From: Galbibacter marinus
GTDB lineage: Bacteria > Bacteroidota > Bacteroidia > Flavobacteriales > Flavobacteriaceae
NCBI RefSeq assembly: GCF_000300875.1
Contig: NZ_AMSG01000006.1
Coordinates: 82,076 to 146,075, forward strand
Direction of reading: 5' to 3'
DNA length: 64,000 nt
Position 1 is the first letter of the stretch, and every line of letters begins with the position of its first letter. Positions 16,329 through 24,645 of the stretch are shown piece after piece. A program made the position numbers and the translations under genes. The notes beneath the pieces are model-generated. The model did not search any database and was not told the DNA's origin. It saw only the letters and a list, made by a program, of their open reading frames with translations.

Positions 16329-16404
16329 ACAATGCGTGGAGTTGCTACCTTTACTCGGACATAAAATTTAAGACTGTTTGTTATAAAACAAATATCTTAG
16401 AAAC

Positions 16405-16701
16405 ATGAAAAAACGCTATTACAGCCCCGAATTAAAAGAACAAGCAGTTCGCTTAAGTTATCAGCGAGAGAACATAAAAGAATTAGCAGACGAGCTAGGG
16501 ATAGAAGTAGAAAGAATCTACAAATGGCGCAAGGCAGCTAAAACAGCTACATTGCCTAAGTCTGAAAGACCAATACCTGATGACACATTAGAGGTTAAAA
16601 GACTACGCAAAGCTCTTAGAGAAAAGGAACTTGAACTTGAAATATTAAAAAAGGCCGTGCACATCTTCTCCAAGAGCGATGGGAGATCTATGGATTTATA
16701 G
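16405..16701 (+). CDS. IS3-family transposase OrfA
   Basis: 98 aa. An N-terminal helix-turn-helix of the HTH_Tnp_1 type (MKKRYYSPELKEQAVRLSYQ, IKELADELGIEVERIYKWRK) binds the IS ends. A C-terminal leucine-rich coiled coil (LRKALREKELELEILKKAVH) allows dimerisation. Its last third overlaps the frameshift window that leads into OrfB. Normal length for the family. Confidence 0.9.
   Translation: MKKRYYSPELKEQAVRLSYQRENIKELADELGIEVERIYKWRKAAKTATLPKSERPIPDDTLEVKRLRKALREKELELEILKKAVHIFSKSDGRSMDL
16647..16653 (+). promoter_or_regulatory. A-AAA-AAG programmed -1 frameshift heptamer
   Basis: The heptamer AAAAAAG is in the correct phase of orfA (TTA AAA AAG). A slip of -1 continues into the orfB frame without a stop, reading through WEIYGFIASYKHLYPVEKMC into the annotated OrfB start. 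This is the standard route by which IS3 elements make the OrfAB transposase. Confidence 0.8.
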
Positions 16702-16733
16702 CCAGTTATAAGCATTTATACCCCGTTGAGAAG

Positions 16734-17564
16734 ATGTGTAGAGTTTTTAAAGTAAGTAGGAGTAGTTTTTACAGATGGTATACGGCCAGACCATCAAAAC
16801 GAAGATTGGAACTTAGCCTATTTACGGATTTGATTAAAAAGGAATTTGACCAGAGCAAAAAACGATATGGCTCTACACGAATAGCAGAAAAACTTAAACG
16901 TAAAGGTTACTGTATATCCAGATGTAGAGTGGCTAAAATCATGAGGGCGAACCATTGGGCAAGCAAACACAAAAGAAAATTTAAAGCTACCACAGATTCC
17001 AATCACAGTTATCCTGTTTGCAGAAATTTATTGAACAGAAACTTTAATCCCAGTAGATTAAATGAAGCTTGGGTTAGCGATATTACCTATATTCAAACCA
17101 ATCAAGGGTGGCTATACCTAACCACGATTATTGATTTGTTTGACAGGCAGGTAATCGGCTGGTCATTAAGCACAAGTTTACATACCGATCAAACTATTAT
17201 TCCAGCCTGGAAAATGGCTGTAAGCAAGCGTACTATAAAGATGGATTTAATATTTCACTCAGATAGAGGAATACAATACGCCTCAAAAACATTTAGAACT
17301 TTTATTAAATCAAACTCTTTGGTAACCCAATCTATGAGTAGAAAAGGAAATTGTTGGGATAATTCCGTTGCTGAATCCTTCTTTAAAACTTTAAAGGTAG
17401 AACTTATTTATGATGATGATTTTAAAACCATAGAGCAGGCTAAAACCGCTGTTTTTGAGTACATCGAAATATGGTATAATAGAAAACGTTTACACTCTTT
17501 TTTAGGATATAAAACTCCTTATGAAGTAGAACAAGAATTTTATCAATTTAAAAATGTAGCATAG
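16734..17564 (+). CDS. IS3-family transposase OrfB (DDE integrase core)
   Basis: 276 aa in the -1 frame relative to orfA; in vivo probably made as an OrfAB fusion. An HTH_21-type segment (VSRSSFYRWYTARPSKRR) is followed by an rve integrase core with all three catalytic acidic residues in context: EAWVSDITYIQ, IFHSDRGIQYAS and DNSVAESFFKTLKVELIY. The C-terminal RKRLHSFLGYKTPYEVE is conserved in the family. No disruption is seen, so the element may still move. Confidence 0.92.
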   Translation: MCRVFKVSRSSFYRWYTARPSKRRLELSLFTDLIKKEFDQSKKRYGSTRIAEKLKRKGYCISRCRVAKIMRANHWASKHKRKFKATTDSNHSYPVCRNLLNRNFNPSRLNEAWVSDITYIQTNQGWLYLTTIIDLFDRQVIGWSLSTSLHTDQTIIPAWKMAVSKRTIKMDLIFHSDRGIQYASKTFRTFIKSNSLVTQSMSRKGNCWDNSVAESFFKTLKVELIYDDDFKTIEQAKTAVFEYIEIWYNRKRLHSFLGYKTPYEVEQEFYQFKNVA

Positions 17565-18805
17565 GTCTTAAAAAAAATGTCCGACTTTTTGTTGCAAGTC
17601 CAAAAATAGAGCGTATCGTTTTCTGCAATGATATTGAAATAGGTGCCGGGAAACATTTTATATATACCCTCAAACCGCTTTAATTCTTGTGTGGTATAAT
17701 TAATCTTCTTGGACTCCAATGGTTCTTTTTGATATTTTTTTAGCAATAAATCAACGGTTTTGTAAACAATTTTAAGAGGTGCAAAATCATTGTTATTTCC
17801 CAACAATACTATTGAGAGTTTATGCTTGGGAACGTGTAAAATATAGGAACGAAAACCTGCATCACCACCTCCGTGGAAGACTACCTCCAAACCTTTATAG
17901 TTTTTGAATTCAAGACCCAATCCATATTGGACTATTTTCCCCGAGTTAAGGGCTGTGCTTTGCTGCATTTCCTGAAAAATATCCTGATCTTCAGGATGTT
18001 GAAAGTCAATAGCCCATTTACTCAAATCGTTGATTGTTGTGCTTATACCTGACGAGCCGTTTGCCATAACATTAAAAGCGTGGTTCTCATATTGTCCATT
18101 GTTCAATCTATAGGAATACGCTTTGTTTTTTACAATTAATGACGGGTCATCCACGGCTATGCTATGTGTCATTCCCAAAGGGGAAAAGATTCTGTTTTTC
18201 AAGATTTCCTGAAAAGGTTCCCCTATAATACGTTCTATAATTTCTGCAAGTAATACATATCCGGTATTGTTGTATTCATATTTATTCCCGGGTTTAAAAT
18301 TTACTTTTTTAATACTCAATAGCATTTGTACCACTTCCCTATGTGTCATTCTATCTTCAATTCCTATTCCACGAAGACGGGCTAATTCAAATAGGTTGGG
18401 TAAACCGTGGGTGTGGTTTGCCAATTGGCGAAGTGTGATTTTATATGGGAGTTGTTTTAATTCAGGGAGGTATTGACTTAGATCATCTTCCAATAATAGT
18501 TTACCTTCTTTTTCTAATGATACGGCCAAAAAGGCGGTAAATTGCTTGGAAACAGAGGCAATATGAAAAACTGTAGAATCGGTTATGGGAATTCCGTGTT
18601 CCATATTCGCTATGCCTATTTGGTTGGAATAGACAACCTTTCCTTTTTTTATGATTGCCATTGCAATTCCCGGAGTACCGGGTTGATAGTAGCTGTTTAC
18701 TATTGAATCTAATTTGTCCAGCTGTTTTTCTTCAATGTCGTTTTGTGCAAACATGTATTGAAAAGACAGCATTAAGAGGATTACGATTAAGAACGGTTTT
18801 TTCAT
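17543..18805 (-). pseudogene. beta-lactamase-related serine hydrolase, 3' end truncated by IS3
   Basis: 420-aa frame with signal peptide (MKKPFLIVILLMLSFQYMFA). The serine-hydrolase (class C/DD-peptidase-like) core has SxxK at Ser84-Lys87 (HIASVSKQFTAF), a YNN motif in KYEYNNTGYVLLAE, and HGGGDAGFRS in place of the KTG triad. The catalytic domain is complete. The C-terminal accessory domain starts (FEGIYKMFPGTYFNIIAEND) but breaks at residue 408, exactly where the IS inverted repeat begins. The last 13 residues (SDIFFKTYATFLN) are IS-encoded. Activity may survive, but the native tail is lost and is not on the other side of the IS. Confidence 0.85.
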
Positions 18806-18902
18806 TTCTGTATTTAATTTTTAGCAAAAATGGTATTTAAAACCGTCAAAAATGTCCGATTAAAAAAGTCGGACTGATTTTAAAGGAGGAAATAGCATCA
18901 GA

Positions 18903-20006
18903 TTAATTGGGTAAAGCTGATTTTCTATATGCTGTAGGCGTTTGGTTTGTTACCTTTTTAAAAGCAGTGTAAAAAGAAGATTTGGAGTTAAATCCTACCT
19001 GATAAAGTATTTCCAAAATGGTGAGTGCTTTGTTTTGTTGATTTCCTAAAATTCTTTTGGCCTCCTCAATCCGATATTCATTTATAAAATCAAAGAAGTG
19101 TTTTCCCAAATGATGATTGATAAGTATTGATATTTCTTTTTCTGGCATATCGAGTTGGGAAGCTAATTTTTGAAGAGTCAATTCGTAATCCAAATACGGT
19201 TTTTCATTTTCCATATAAAAAGTCAATCTTTTTATGGCTTCGTTGGTGGAATCAAGATCTTTTTCGATTGCTCTTTTGTACTTATCTATGGTTGATTTTA
19301 TGGGTTCCAAAGTTGTTCTTATACCTGTAAAAAGGTGGGGGCTGTATAAGGCTTTCAAGACAAACCAACATATAACGGACAAAGAAGAAATACTGATTAA
19401 AACATAAATGTATTGTAGTATATACTGGTTATTTTGAAAATAAAATGTTCCCAATTTCATTAATACGAAGACGTGGGCGATACAAAAAATAAACGTCATC
19501 TGGAATAACCATTTATAGCTCGAATAATCAGGGGTTGAATAGTTTTCCAAATAGACTGTCTTATACTTTTTAAGGACAAAAAAGATGGCGATGATATAAG
19601 AGAAGTATTGTACTTCTCCCACAATTCTCAGGAATAAAAGGCTTTGATGGGAATAGGAGGTTGTTTTGAGGATAAAAAGAAACAGGAAAAACTAAACCGT
19701 ATGCCATAGATGTTTTGGTTTAAAGGTAAAATCTGAATAGCAAATAGTGAGCACGTACAAGTAAAATGCAGGCATTTGCAGTAGTGAAGAAGCCGATTTC
19801 AGAATTTGAAAATTCGTATACTTGGCATACCCGTCGGCCAAGAATAAACCTGTTAGGTCAAAAGCAGTGATGAGGATAAATAGGGCAAATATTTGATTGG
19901 GTAATCTTTTATTGCCCTTAACGGTAAAAAGAAAAACAGAAAAAAGCACCATCAGAAAAACAACGATTTTTCCTATACTGGATATTATAGCTATATGGTT
20001 CTCCAA
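18903..20006 (-). pseudogene. membrane-anchored AraC-family regulator interrupted by an in-frame TAG
   Basis: Two pieces share one frame: an N-terminal membrane part (20006-19695, IGKIVVFLMVLFSVFLF and further hydrophobic helices) and a C-terminal part with more helices and an AraC DNA-binding domain. The latter includes LASQLDMPEKEISILINHHL and ALTILEILYQVGFNSKSSFY. They are separated only by a TAG codon at 19694-19692. After it the frame stays open (FFLFLFILKTTSYSH...). Flavobacteria often have such 360-370-aa regulators with seven-helix sensors. Restoring the codon gives the expected length. It lies directly upstream of the hydrolase gene, which it may once have controlled. A restart at GTG 19622 could give a shortened protein. 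Confidence 0.8.
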
Positions 20007-20308
20007 TAAAACTTTGGTTTTTAAATTAATTATTACCGATCTGTTTTTCTATCACAAATATAAATCTTTGTTTATAAGGCGGTAGGATATGAAATTTTTT
20101 TATCTCTGCTTGACTTAACATAATTATGAGTTTTTGGAGAATTCACTTTAAGTACTGTCCAAAAAACATTTGCTTATTTGCTCCTCAAGGTCACAATAGA
20201 AATGGTCTTTAAAGCTAGTTTGTAGTTATAGTGGAAAATATTTTTCATTTAGTGTTTTAAAATGATTTTAATGGAAAAAAAGAGAAACTTACTTATCAAA
20301 GGTAGTCT

Positions 20309-20599
20309 TTAGACTTTTTTGTTTTTCAGGACATAGGAGAGCGCTTCATCTTTTGTTTCCTGTTTGGATTTCCTGTGGTTTCTCAACAACCAGTTTTCGA
20401 GTTTTTCCTTTTCAAAGAAAATCACTTTACCATTGGGTTTGGAAAATGGGATTTTGTTGTCTGAGGTCAGCTTGTAGAGATAGCTTTTTGAAATACCGGT
20501 ATAATCACTGGCTTCATCAAAAGTTAGGACCCGTTTATTGAACGCAAGAAGCTTTTCAATTCTTTCCAGGCGTTTTTCTATTTCGAGATTGTTCATCAT
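20309..20599 (-). CDS. helix-turn-helix (excisionase-like) DNA-binding protein
   Basis: 96 aa. An N-terminal coiled segment (IEKRLERIEKLLAFNKRV) is followed by a MerR/excisionase-type winged helix, LTFDEASDYTGISKSYLYKL, and NKIPFSKPNGKVIFFEKEKL. Such proteins are typical accessory genes of Bacteroidota integrative elements. It faces away from the AbiE pair across a ~360-bp AT-rich gap. The 300-bp stretch 20007-20308 downstream holds no gene that I recognise. Confidence 0.8.
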   Translation of the reverse strand: MMNNLEIEKRLERIEKLLAFNKRVLTFDEASDYTGISKSYLYKLTSDNKIPFSKPNGKVIFFEKEKLENWLLRNHRKSKQETKDEALSYVLKNKKV

Positions 20600-20885
20600 T
20601 ATTATAGATTTTGATTACAAACAAAGCACTTTAAATTCTAGAAATAAACATAAAAAGAATGACGAAATAAATTTTAAGAAGTGCAAATTTTTTATTCACA
20701 AAAAATTGATAATGAGCCTCTTGATGTTATTTGGTTGCAACTGCGTTTAAAATATAGGTAGTTGATTAAATCGAATATGAAAAGATATGAACTGCTGATA
20801 AATAAGAACATCTTAAAACATTGAAAACTGGAGTTATTAACAAAAATTAAGTCCTAAAGCACGAGTTTATTTTTAATATAAAAAC

Positions 20886-20936
20886 TAAACTATTAGTTTA
20901 TATATTTTAGTAATTTCAAACTATTTTATATATTTG
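20886..20936 (+). promoter_or_regulatory. probable abiE promoter and operator
   Basis: A perfect palindrome TAAACTA-T-TAGTTTA (20886-20900) and a further AAACTAT half-site (20918-20924) lie just upstream of TATATTTG (20929-20936), which fits the Bacteroidota -7 consensus TAnnTTTG. The abiEi start is at 20964. AbiEi antitoxins are known to repress their own operon through inverted repeats, so this is a likely autoregulatory site. Confidence 0.5.
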
Positions 20937-20963
20937 GTTTGTTTTTTCATAAAAAACTATATT

Positions 20964-21731
20964 ATGAGTTTAGAAAAAGAAAATAAAATAAACTCTCTTA
21001 TGCAGGGGTGGCCACAAAATGCTGTGTACCTTACTTCTTGGTTAGTAGAGAATGGATATTCTCACCAGCTATTAAACCGATATAAAAAGAGTAATTGGAT
21101 TACCTCTTTAAATAATGGAGCATTCATAAAAAGTGGTGGTACAGCAACTATTGAAGGAGCTGTATATGCTTTGCAATCACAAGGTAAAGTTAGTATTCAT
21201 CCAAGTGGTAAATCAGCCTTGAATCTATTAGGAAAAGCTCATTATCTTGAATTTTCAAGACAACAGTATATTCTTTTTGGTAATAAAAATGAGCGAATAC
21301 CTTCTTGGATGAAAAATCACAATTGGGGAATGGAGATAAATTATTATCCCACGTCATTTTTACCTAGTGACTTGGGTTTAACTGAAATAGAAATGAATGG
21401 ATTCTCTATAAAAATATCAGGTGCAGCACGAGCAATAATGGAATGCTTATATTTAGGTCCCAAAAGGCAGGATTTAAAGGAATCCTTTGAGCTTATGGAG
21501 GGCTTGAATAATTTACGTCCTAAACAAGTACAACAACTGCTAGAAGCTTGTACATCTGTCAAAGTAAAGCGATTGTTCTTATATATGGCTCATAAATGCG
21601 GCCATCCTTGGTTAGAATTTGTAGAAGTTGAGAATATTAATCTGGGGAAAGGGAAGCGGCAAATTGTCGCTGATGGTTTATATAATCCGGAATATAAAAT
21701 AACAATTCCTAAAAATTTGGTGGATGAATAA
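20964..21731 (+). CDS. abiEi: AbiEi-family antitoxin / transcriptional repressor (type IV TA)
   Basis: 255 aa from the ATG at 20964 (MSLEKENKINSLMQGWPQ); the upstream 10-codon extension is unlikely. An N-terminal winged-helix region (VYLTSWLVENGYSHQLLNRY, ALQSQGKVSIHPSGKSALNL) is followed by the AbiEi C-terminal domain with ISGAARAIMECLYLGPKRQD and LEACTSVKVKRLFLYMAHK. In characterised AbiE systems AbiEi counteracts the nucleotidyltransferase toxin without binding it and represses the operon. The reading frame overlaps the toxin gene by 8 bp. Confidence 0.88.
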   Translation: MSLEKENKINSLMQGWPQNAVYLTSWLVENGYSHQLLNRYKKSNWITSLNNGAFIKSGGTATIEGAVYALQSQGKVSIHPSGKSALNLLGKAHYLEFSRQQYILFGNKNERIPSWMKNHNWGMEINYYPTSFLPSDLGLTEIEMNGFSIKISGAARAIMECLYLGPKRQDLKESFELMEGLNNLRPKQVQQLLEACTSVKVKRLFLYMAHKCGHPWLEFVEVENINLGKGKRQIVADGLYNPEYKITIPKNLVDE

Positions 21732-22620
21732 TTATAAGAATCAGGTGCGTTTACTCCTAAGTGTGATTCCAGAAGTGGCAAAGGAAAAGTGTTTTGCCCT
21801 TCATGGAGGAACAGCTATAAATTTATTTGTAAGAGATATGCCTAGGTTGTCTGTTGATATTGACCTAACATATATACCTATAGAAGATAGAACAACTTCT
21901 TTTACTAATATTAATAATGCTTTAGGTGAAATAAAGAAACGGCTGAATATAATTTTCCCAGACTTATCGGTCGAACACCAAAAAGACAAACTCAAATTGC
22001 AGATAAGCAATAGGGAAGCCTTAATTAAAATTGAAGTAAATCAAGGTATAAGAGGTCTAATAGGTGCCCCTGACACTTTATTGTTATGTGATAATGCACA
22101 AGAAGATTTCGATGCTTTTTGTTCAATTCAAGGAGTGTCGTTTGGGCAATTGTATGGAGGTAAAATAGTGGCTTCGTTGGATAGGCAGCATCCCAGAGAT
22201 TTATTTGATACTAAGGATTTGCTGGAAAATGAGGGGTTTACAGAAGAAGTTAAAGAAGGATTTATATTTACATTATTAAGTAGCAAAAGACCTATTAAAG
22301 AAATTCTATTTCCTAATTTTATAAATCAAGAACAAGTTTTTACAAATCAATTTATGGGAATGACAGAAAAACCCTTTTTATATGAAGATTTCGAGCGGAC
22401 CCGTGAAAAACTTGTTCAAGTTTTAAGAGAAGCGCTTACCGAAATTGATAGAACTTTTATTATAAATTTTGAAAATGTTTCTCCTGATTGGAGTAGTTAT
22501 GATTTTGAAAAATTCCCAGCCATACAATGGAAGCTTCAAAACTTACATGCACTTAAAAAGAATAATCCTGAAAAGCATAGTTCAAATGTAAAAGAACTGG
22601 AGAGATTACTTTTTAGTTAA
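21724..22620 (+). CDS. abiEii: AbiEii/AbiGii-family nucleotidyltransferase toxin
   Basis: 298 aa. The nucleotidyltransferase signature is intact: FALHGGTAINLFVRDMPRLS, then VDIDLTYIP with the metal-binding DxD acidic pair. SFGQLYGGKIVASLDRQHPR and DLFDTKDLLENEG match the conserved AbiEii domain. Such toxins transfer nucleotides, for example to tRNA, and stop growth during phage infection. The start codon lies inside the end of abiEi, so the genes are translationally coupled. It ends 22 bp before the convergent integrase gene. Confidence 0.92.
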   Translation: MNNYKNQVRLLLSVIPEVAKEKCFALHGGTAINLFVRDMPRLSVDIDLTYIPIEDRTTSFTNINNALGEIKKRLNIIFPDLSVEHQKDKLKLQISNREALIKIEVNQGIRGLIGAPDTLLLCDNAQEDFDAFCSIQGVSFGQLYGGKIVASLDRQHPRDLFDTKDLLENEGFTEEVKEGFIFTLLSSKRPIKEILFPNFINQEQVFTNQFMGMTEKPFLYEDFERTREKLVQVLREALTEIDRTFIINFENVSPDWSSYDFEKFPAIQWKLQNLHALKKNNPEKHSSNVKELERLLFS

Positions 22621-22642
22621 TCTGAATATGAAATTTGATTTT

Positions 22643-23804
22643 CTATAAAAATTCTATTTCAAGTTTAGGGAGGAGATTAGCAGCCTCTTTCATTTTCTTG
22701 TCTATGATTTTGGCGTATATCTCCGTAGTCCTGATCTCTTTATGTCCCAAGCGCTTTGAAACCGTATAGATATCCGCTCCGTTTTCTAATAACAGAACTG
22801 CATTGGTGTGTCTCGCCGAATGAAAAGTGATATGCTTGGTAATACCGGCAGCCATACACCAACGGAGCAATTGAAGGTTCATATGTGCACTGTAACGAAG
22901 TCCTTTGAACACACGTTGCTTGGGATCTTTGCGTTCTCCCAAAAGGTCTCTGGCTTGTTGGGATATGTATAAATATTCCACCCCTTCGGTTTTCTTCTGT
23001 TGGAAAACAATTCGAAAAGTGGGATTTCCAGAATCATCCATACCTTCATCACGTACCTCGGACCATTTTAACTTATGGATATCAGACCACCGGACCCCGG
23101 TCAATGCCGAGAAGAGAAAAGCGCGTTTTAGCAAAGGTATTGTACAGGGGGTTTGGGACAATTTTTGAAGTTCATTATAGGTAAGGTATTCTCTGGTCGA
23201 TTCTCCCATAGAAAACCCTTTTACTTTTTTAATGAAGTTCTCTTTCAGATATCCTTCATCAAAGGCGGCATTCAGGCATGCCTTGAATTTATTGAAATAG
23301 GTGTGCTTGGTATTTTGAGAAAGCCCTTTTTGACTCTTGGTCACCGCAACTGTATCAAGATGCTTTCTAAACCCTTTGATGAACTTTATATCAATGTCAT
23401 TAAAAGTGATATGGGCGGGGCAATACCGTTCCAAATGTTTTTGAGCGGCATCCCAGTTGTCATAATTCCCTTTGGTCTGGTAGCGCTCTTCTTTTTTTTT
23501 GCTCATAAAAGGCCAAAAAGTTTGTTTTCCCTTTATTGTTGTTTTGGATTTTAAATTTTCCTTGATACACCTCTGCTTTTCTAATGGCCAGGATTTGTTG
23601 GGCCAACTCAAGTTGCTCTTTGTTTTTCTTTTTTTCGGCAGGGGTTTCCGGATCGGTAACCAAATAGAGTTCCAGGTATTCAAATTCCCGGAGGTGCTTG
23701 ACTTTCCCGTTTGAGGTGGTTTTATGGCCTCTATAATATTCGATATAAAGGCTGGTCTTCCCGCTTTTGAGTTTTTTCTTTTTAGGTGTACTTTCATGAT
23801 CCAA
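22643..23804 (-). pseudogene. tyrosine recombinase (integrase), frameshifted at a homopolymer
   Basis: The N-terminal arm-binding part (MDHESTPKKKKLKSGKTSLY, 23804 down to about 23500) and the body are in different frames. The switch is at the run of nine T's on the plus strand (23492-23500; A9 on the coding strand). One A fewer joins FLAFYEQKK to EERYQTKGNYDNWDAAQKHL. The body has a SAM-like core-binding domain and the catalytic set: Arg in ALTGVRWSDIHKL, HSARHTNAVLLLENG, LGHKEIRTTEIYAKI with the Tyr nucleophile. It resembles integrases of Bacteroidota integrative elements. It may be a real pseudogene, a sequencing error, or rescued by slippage. Confidence 0.85.
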
Positions 23805-23832
23805 CTACTTTTATTCAAACTGAATGGAACGT

Positions 23833-24027
23833 TCATCGTCCCTTAAATAAATCATCTATATCTGAACGCTTAACCCTTGTTAACCTATGACCCAAATTCA
23901 CCGCTTTAATGGTTCCGTTATTAATATGACGGTAAACGGATCTCACTGAACAATTCAACAGGGTGGCCACTTCTTTCACTGTCAGGACCTCTTTTTCATT
24001 TAATACTTTTAAATCAGCCTTGCTCAT
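23833..24027 (-). CDS. excisionase-like helix-turn-helix protein
   Basis: 64 aa, a single winged-helix domain: VLTVKEVATLLNCSVRSVYR followed by NNGTIKAVNLGHRLTRVKRS and a C-terminal DIDDLF. This is the Xis/MerR-like fold used to direct excision or repress element genes. It overlaps the upstream gene by 14 bp and ends 28 bp before the integrase start, so the three make one operon. Confidence 0.85.
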   Translation of the reverse strand: MSKADLKVLNEKEVLTVKEVATLLNCSVRSVYRHINNGTIKAVNLGHRLTRVKRSDIDDLFKGR

Positions 24028-24400
24028 TGGTTAACAATTTATCAATGGTTGATCGCTTCACAATAAACTTTTTAATGTTCAAATCCACCGATTTTAATTT
24101 TCCCGAATTAATCATTTTGTAAACAGTCTGCCTGGAGCAATTCATCAGGATAGTTATATCCTTTACAGTTAAAAATTCTTTCGCTTTTATGAGCTCAATA
24201 TCTTGCGTTTTTTCCTTGTACGCTTGGGTTTTTGCCCTGACCGTTTCGGTATTGGACTTCTTGATCTTTTCGGATTTGATTTTAGCTTTATATGCTCTGC
24301 TATTGCACAAATGGGAGCAATACCTGGTAACGGTTGTCCTGGCCAAAAATTCTTTTTGGCAAAATTCACAAATACGGTTTATTTCAATATTTGAACTCAT
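24014..24400 (-). CDS. zinc-ribbon plus excisionase-like DNA-binding protein
   Basis: 128 aa. The N-terminus has a CxxC...CxxxC zinc-finger-like motif (RICEFCQKEF, TRYCSHLCNSRAYKAK), then a basic linker (KIKSEKIKKSNTETVRAKTQ). The C-terminal winged helix is like the one in the next gene (EFLTVKDITILMNCSRQTVY, NSGKLKSVDLNIKKFIVKRS). It heads the integrase operon and probably binds the repeats upstream at 24445-24537. Confidence 0.8.
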   Translation of the reverse strand: MSSNIEINRICEFCQKEFLARTTVTRYCSHLCNSRAYKAKIKSEKIKKSNTETVRAKTQAYKEKTQDIELIKAKEFLTVKDITILMNCSRQTVYKMINSGKLKSVDLNIKKFIVKRSTIDKLLTNEQG

Positions 24401-24444
24401 TTAAATGGGCAATATTAAGTGTATTATTAGATGATATTAGTTAA

Positions 24445-24537
24445 TTAAGTGCCATTAAGTGCCAAATTGTTCAATCGAGGTGTAAATTTTTACACCTCGT
24501 TCGAAGTTAATAAAAAAAGGTGTAAATAGGGTGTAAA
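24445..24537. promoter_or_regulatory. repeat-rich control region of the integrase operon
   Basis: Contains TTAAGTGCC twice, 10 bp apart (24445 and 24455), a perfect 11-bp inverted repeat with a 2-bp loop (24476-24499, arm CGAGGTGTAAA), and two further direct copies of GGTGTAAA (24519 and 24530). GGTGTAAA therefore occurs four times, one inverted. It lies between the operon's first gene and mnmE, so it is a good candidate for operator or arm-type recombinase/excisionase sites. It could also terminate mnmE transcription. Confidence 0.55.
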
Positions 24538-24645
24538 AAATTGGCAAAAAACATCCTTTTATAAGAAAATAATGAGAATTTACTTGTAGTCAATAAATTG
24601 GTTTACAGTTATTTGATGTTAATTGGTGTCGAATAAAAGTTCTGT

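Larger units (their letters stand above)
11187..16354 (+). mobile_element. integron-like gene-cassette array without integrase (CALIN-like)
   Basis: Genes at 11209, 13166/13376, 14013 and 15624 all point the same way and each has its own leader. GTTRRRY-type cores at 11187 (GTTATAA), 13141 (GTTATAG), 13992 (GTTGGGC), 15596 (GTTAGGC) and 16322 (GTTATAC) precede each unit; the first four lie 14-21 nt before a start codon. Each unit ends with a box that is the inverse of its own first core: ATATAAG at 13012, AAATAAC at 13859, GCCCAAC at 15470 (exact), GCCTAAT at 16296. Between box and next core lie imperfect stems, as in integron attC sites. The last unit is cut by the IS3 element. No IntI-like gene is present in the window. 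Confidence 0.65.
16355..17584 (+). mobile_element. IS3-family insertion sequence, complete
   Basis: About 1230 bp bounded by imperfect 20-bp inverted repeats. The left end TCGGACATAAAATTTAAGAC (16355-16374) matches the complement of 17565-17584 at about 16 of 20 positions. It contains orfA and orfB with a -1 frameshift signal between them. No convincing target-site duplication flanks it (TTTAC on the left, CTTTT on the right), and the two flanks belong to unrelated sequences. This suggests a deletion or a recombination between IS copies rather than a simple insertion. Confidence 0.85.

Noticed and set aside
22643..23836. The integrase as an IntI-type integrase driving the cassette array
   Set aside because: It is a Bacteroidota-type arm-binding tyrosine recombinase with excisionase partners; I see no additional IntI patch, and it lies 6 kb away in a separate island.
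20137..24590. GAGAATTCACTT at 20137 and GAGAATTTACTT at 24574 as attachment-site repeats of the integrase island
   Set aside because: Only 11 of 12 bases match and the flanks diverge; this can arise by chance in AT-rich DNA. No second support for these limits.
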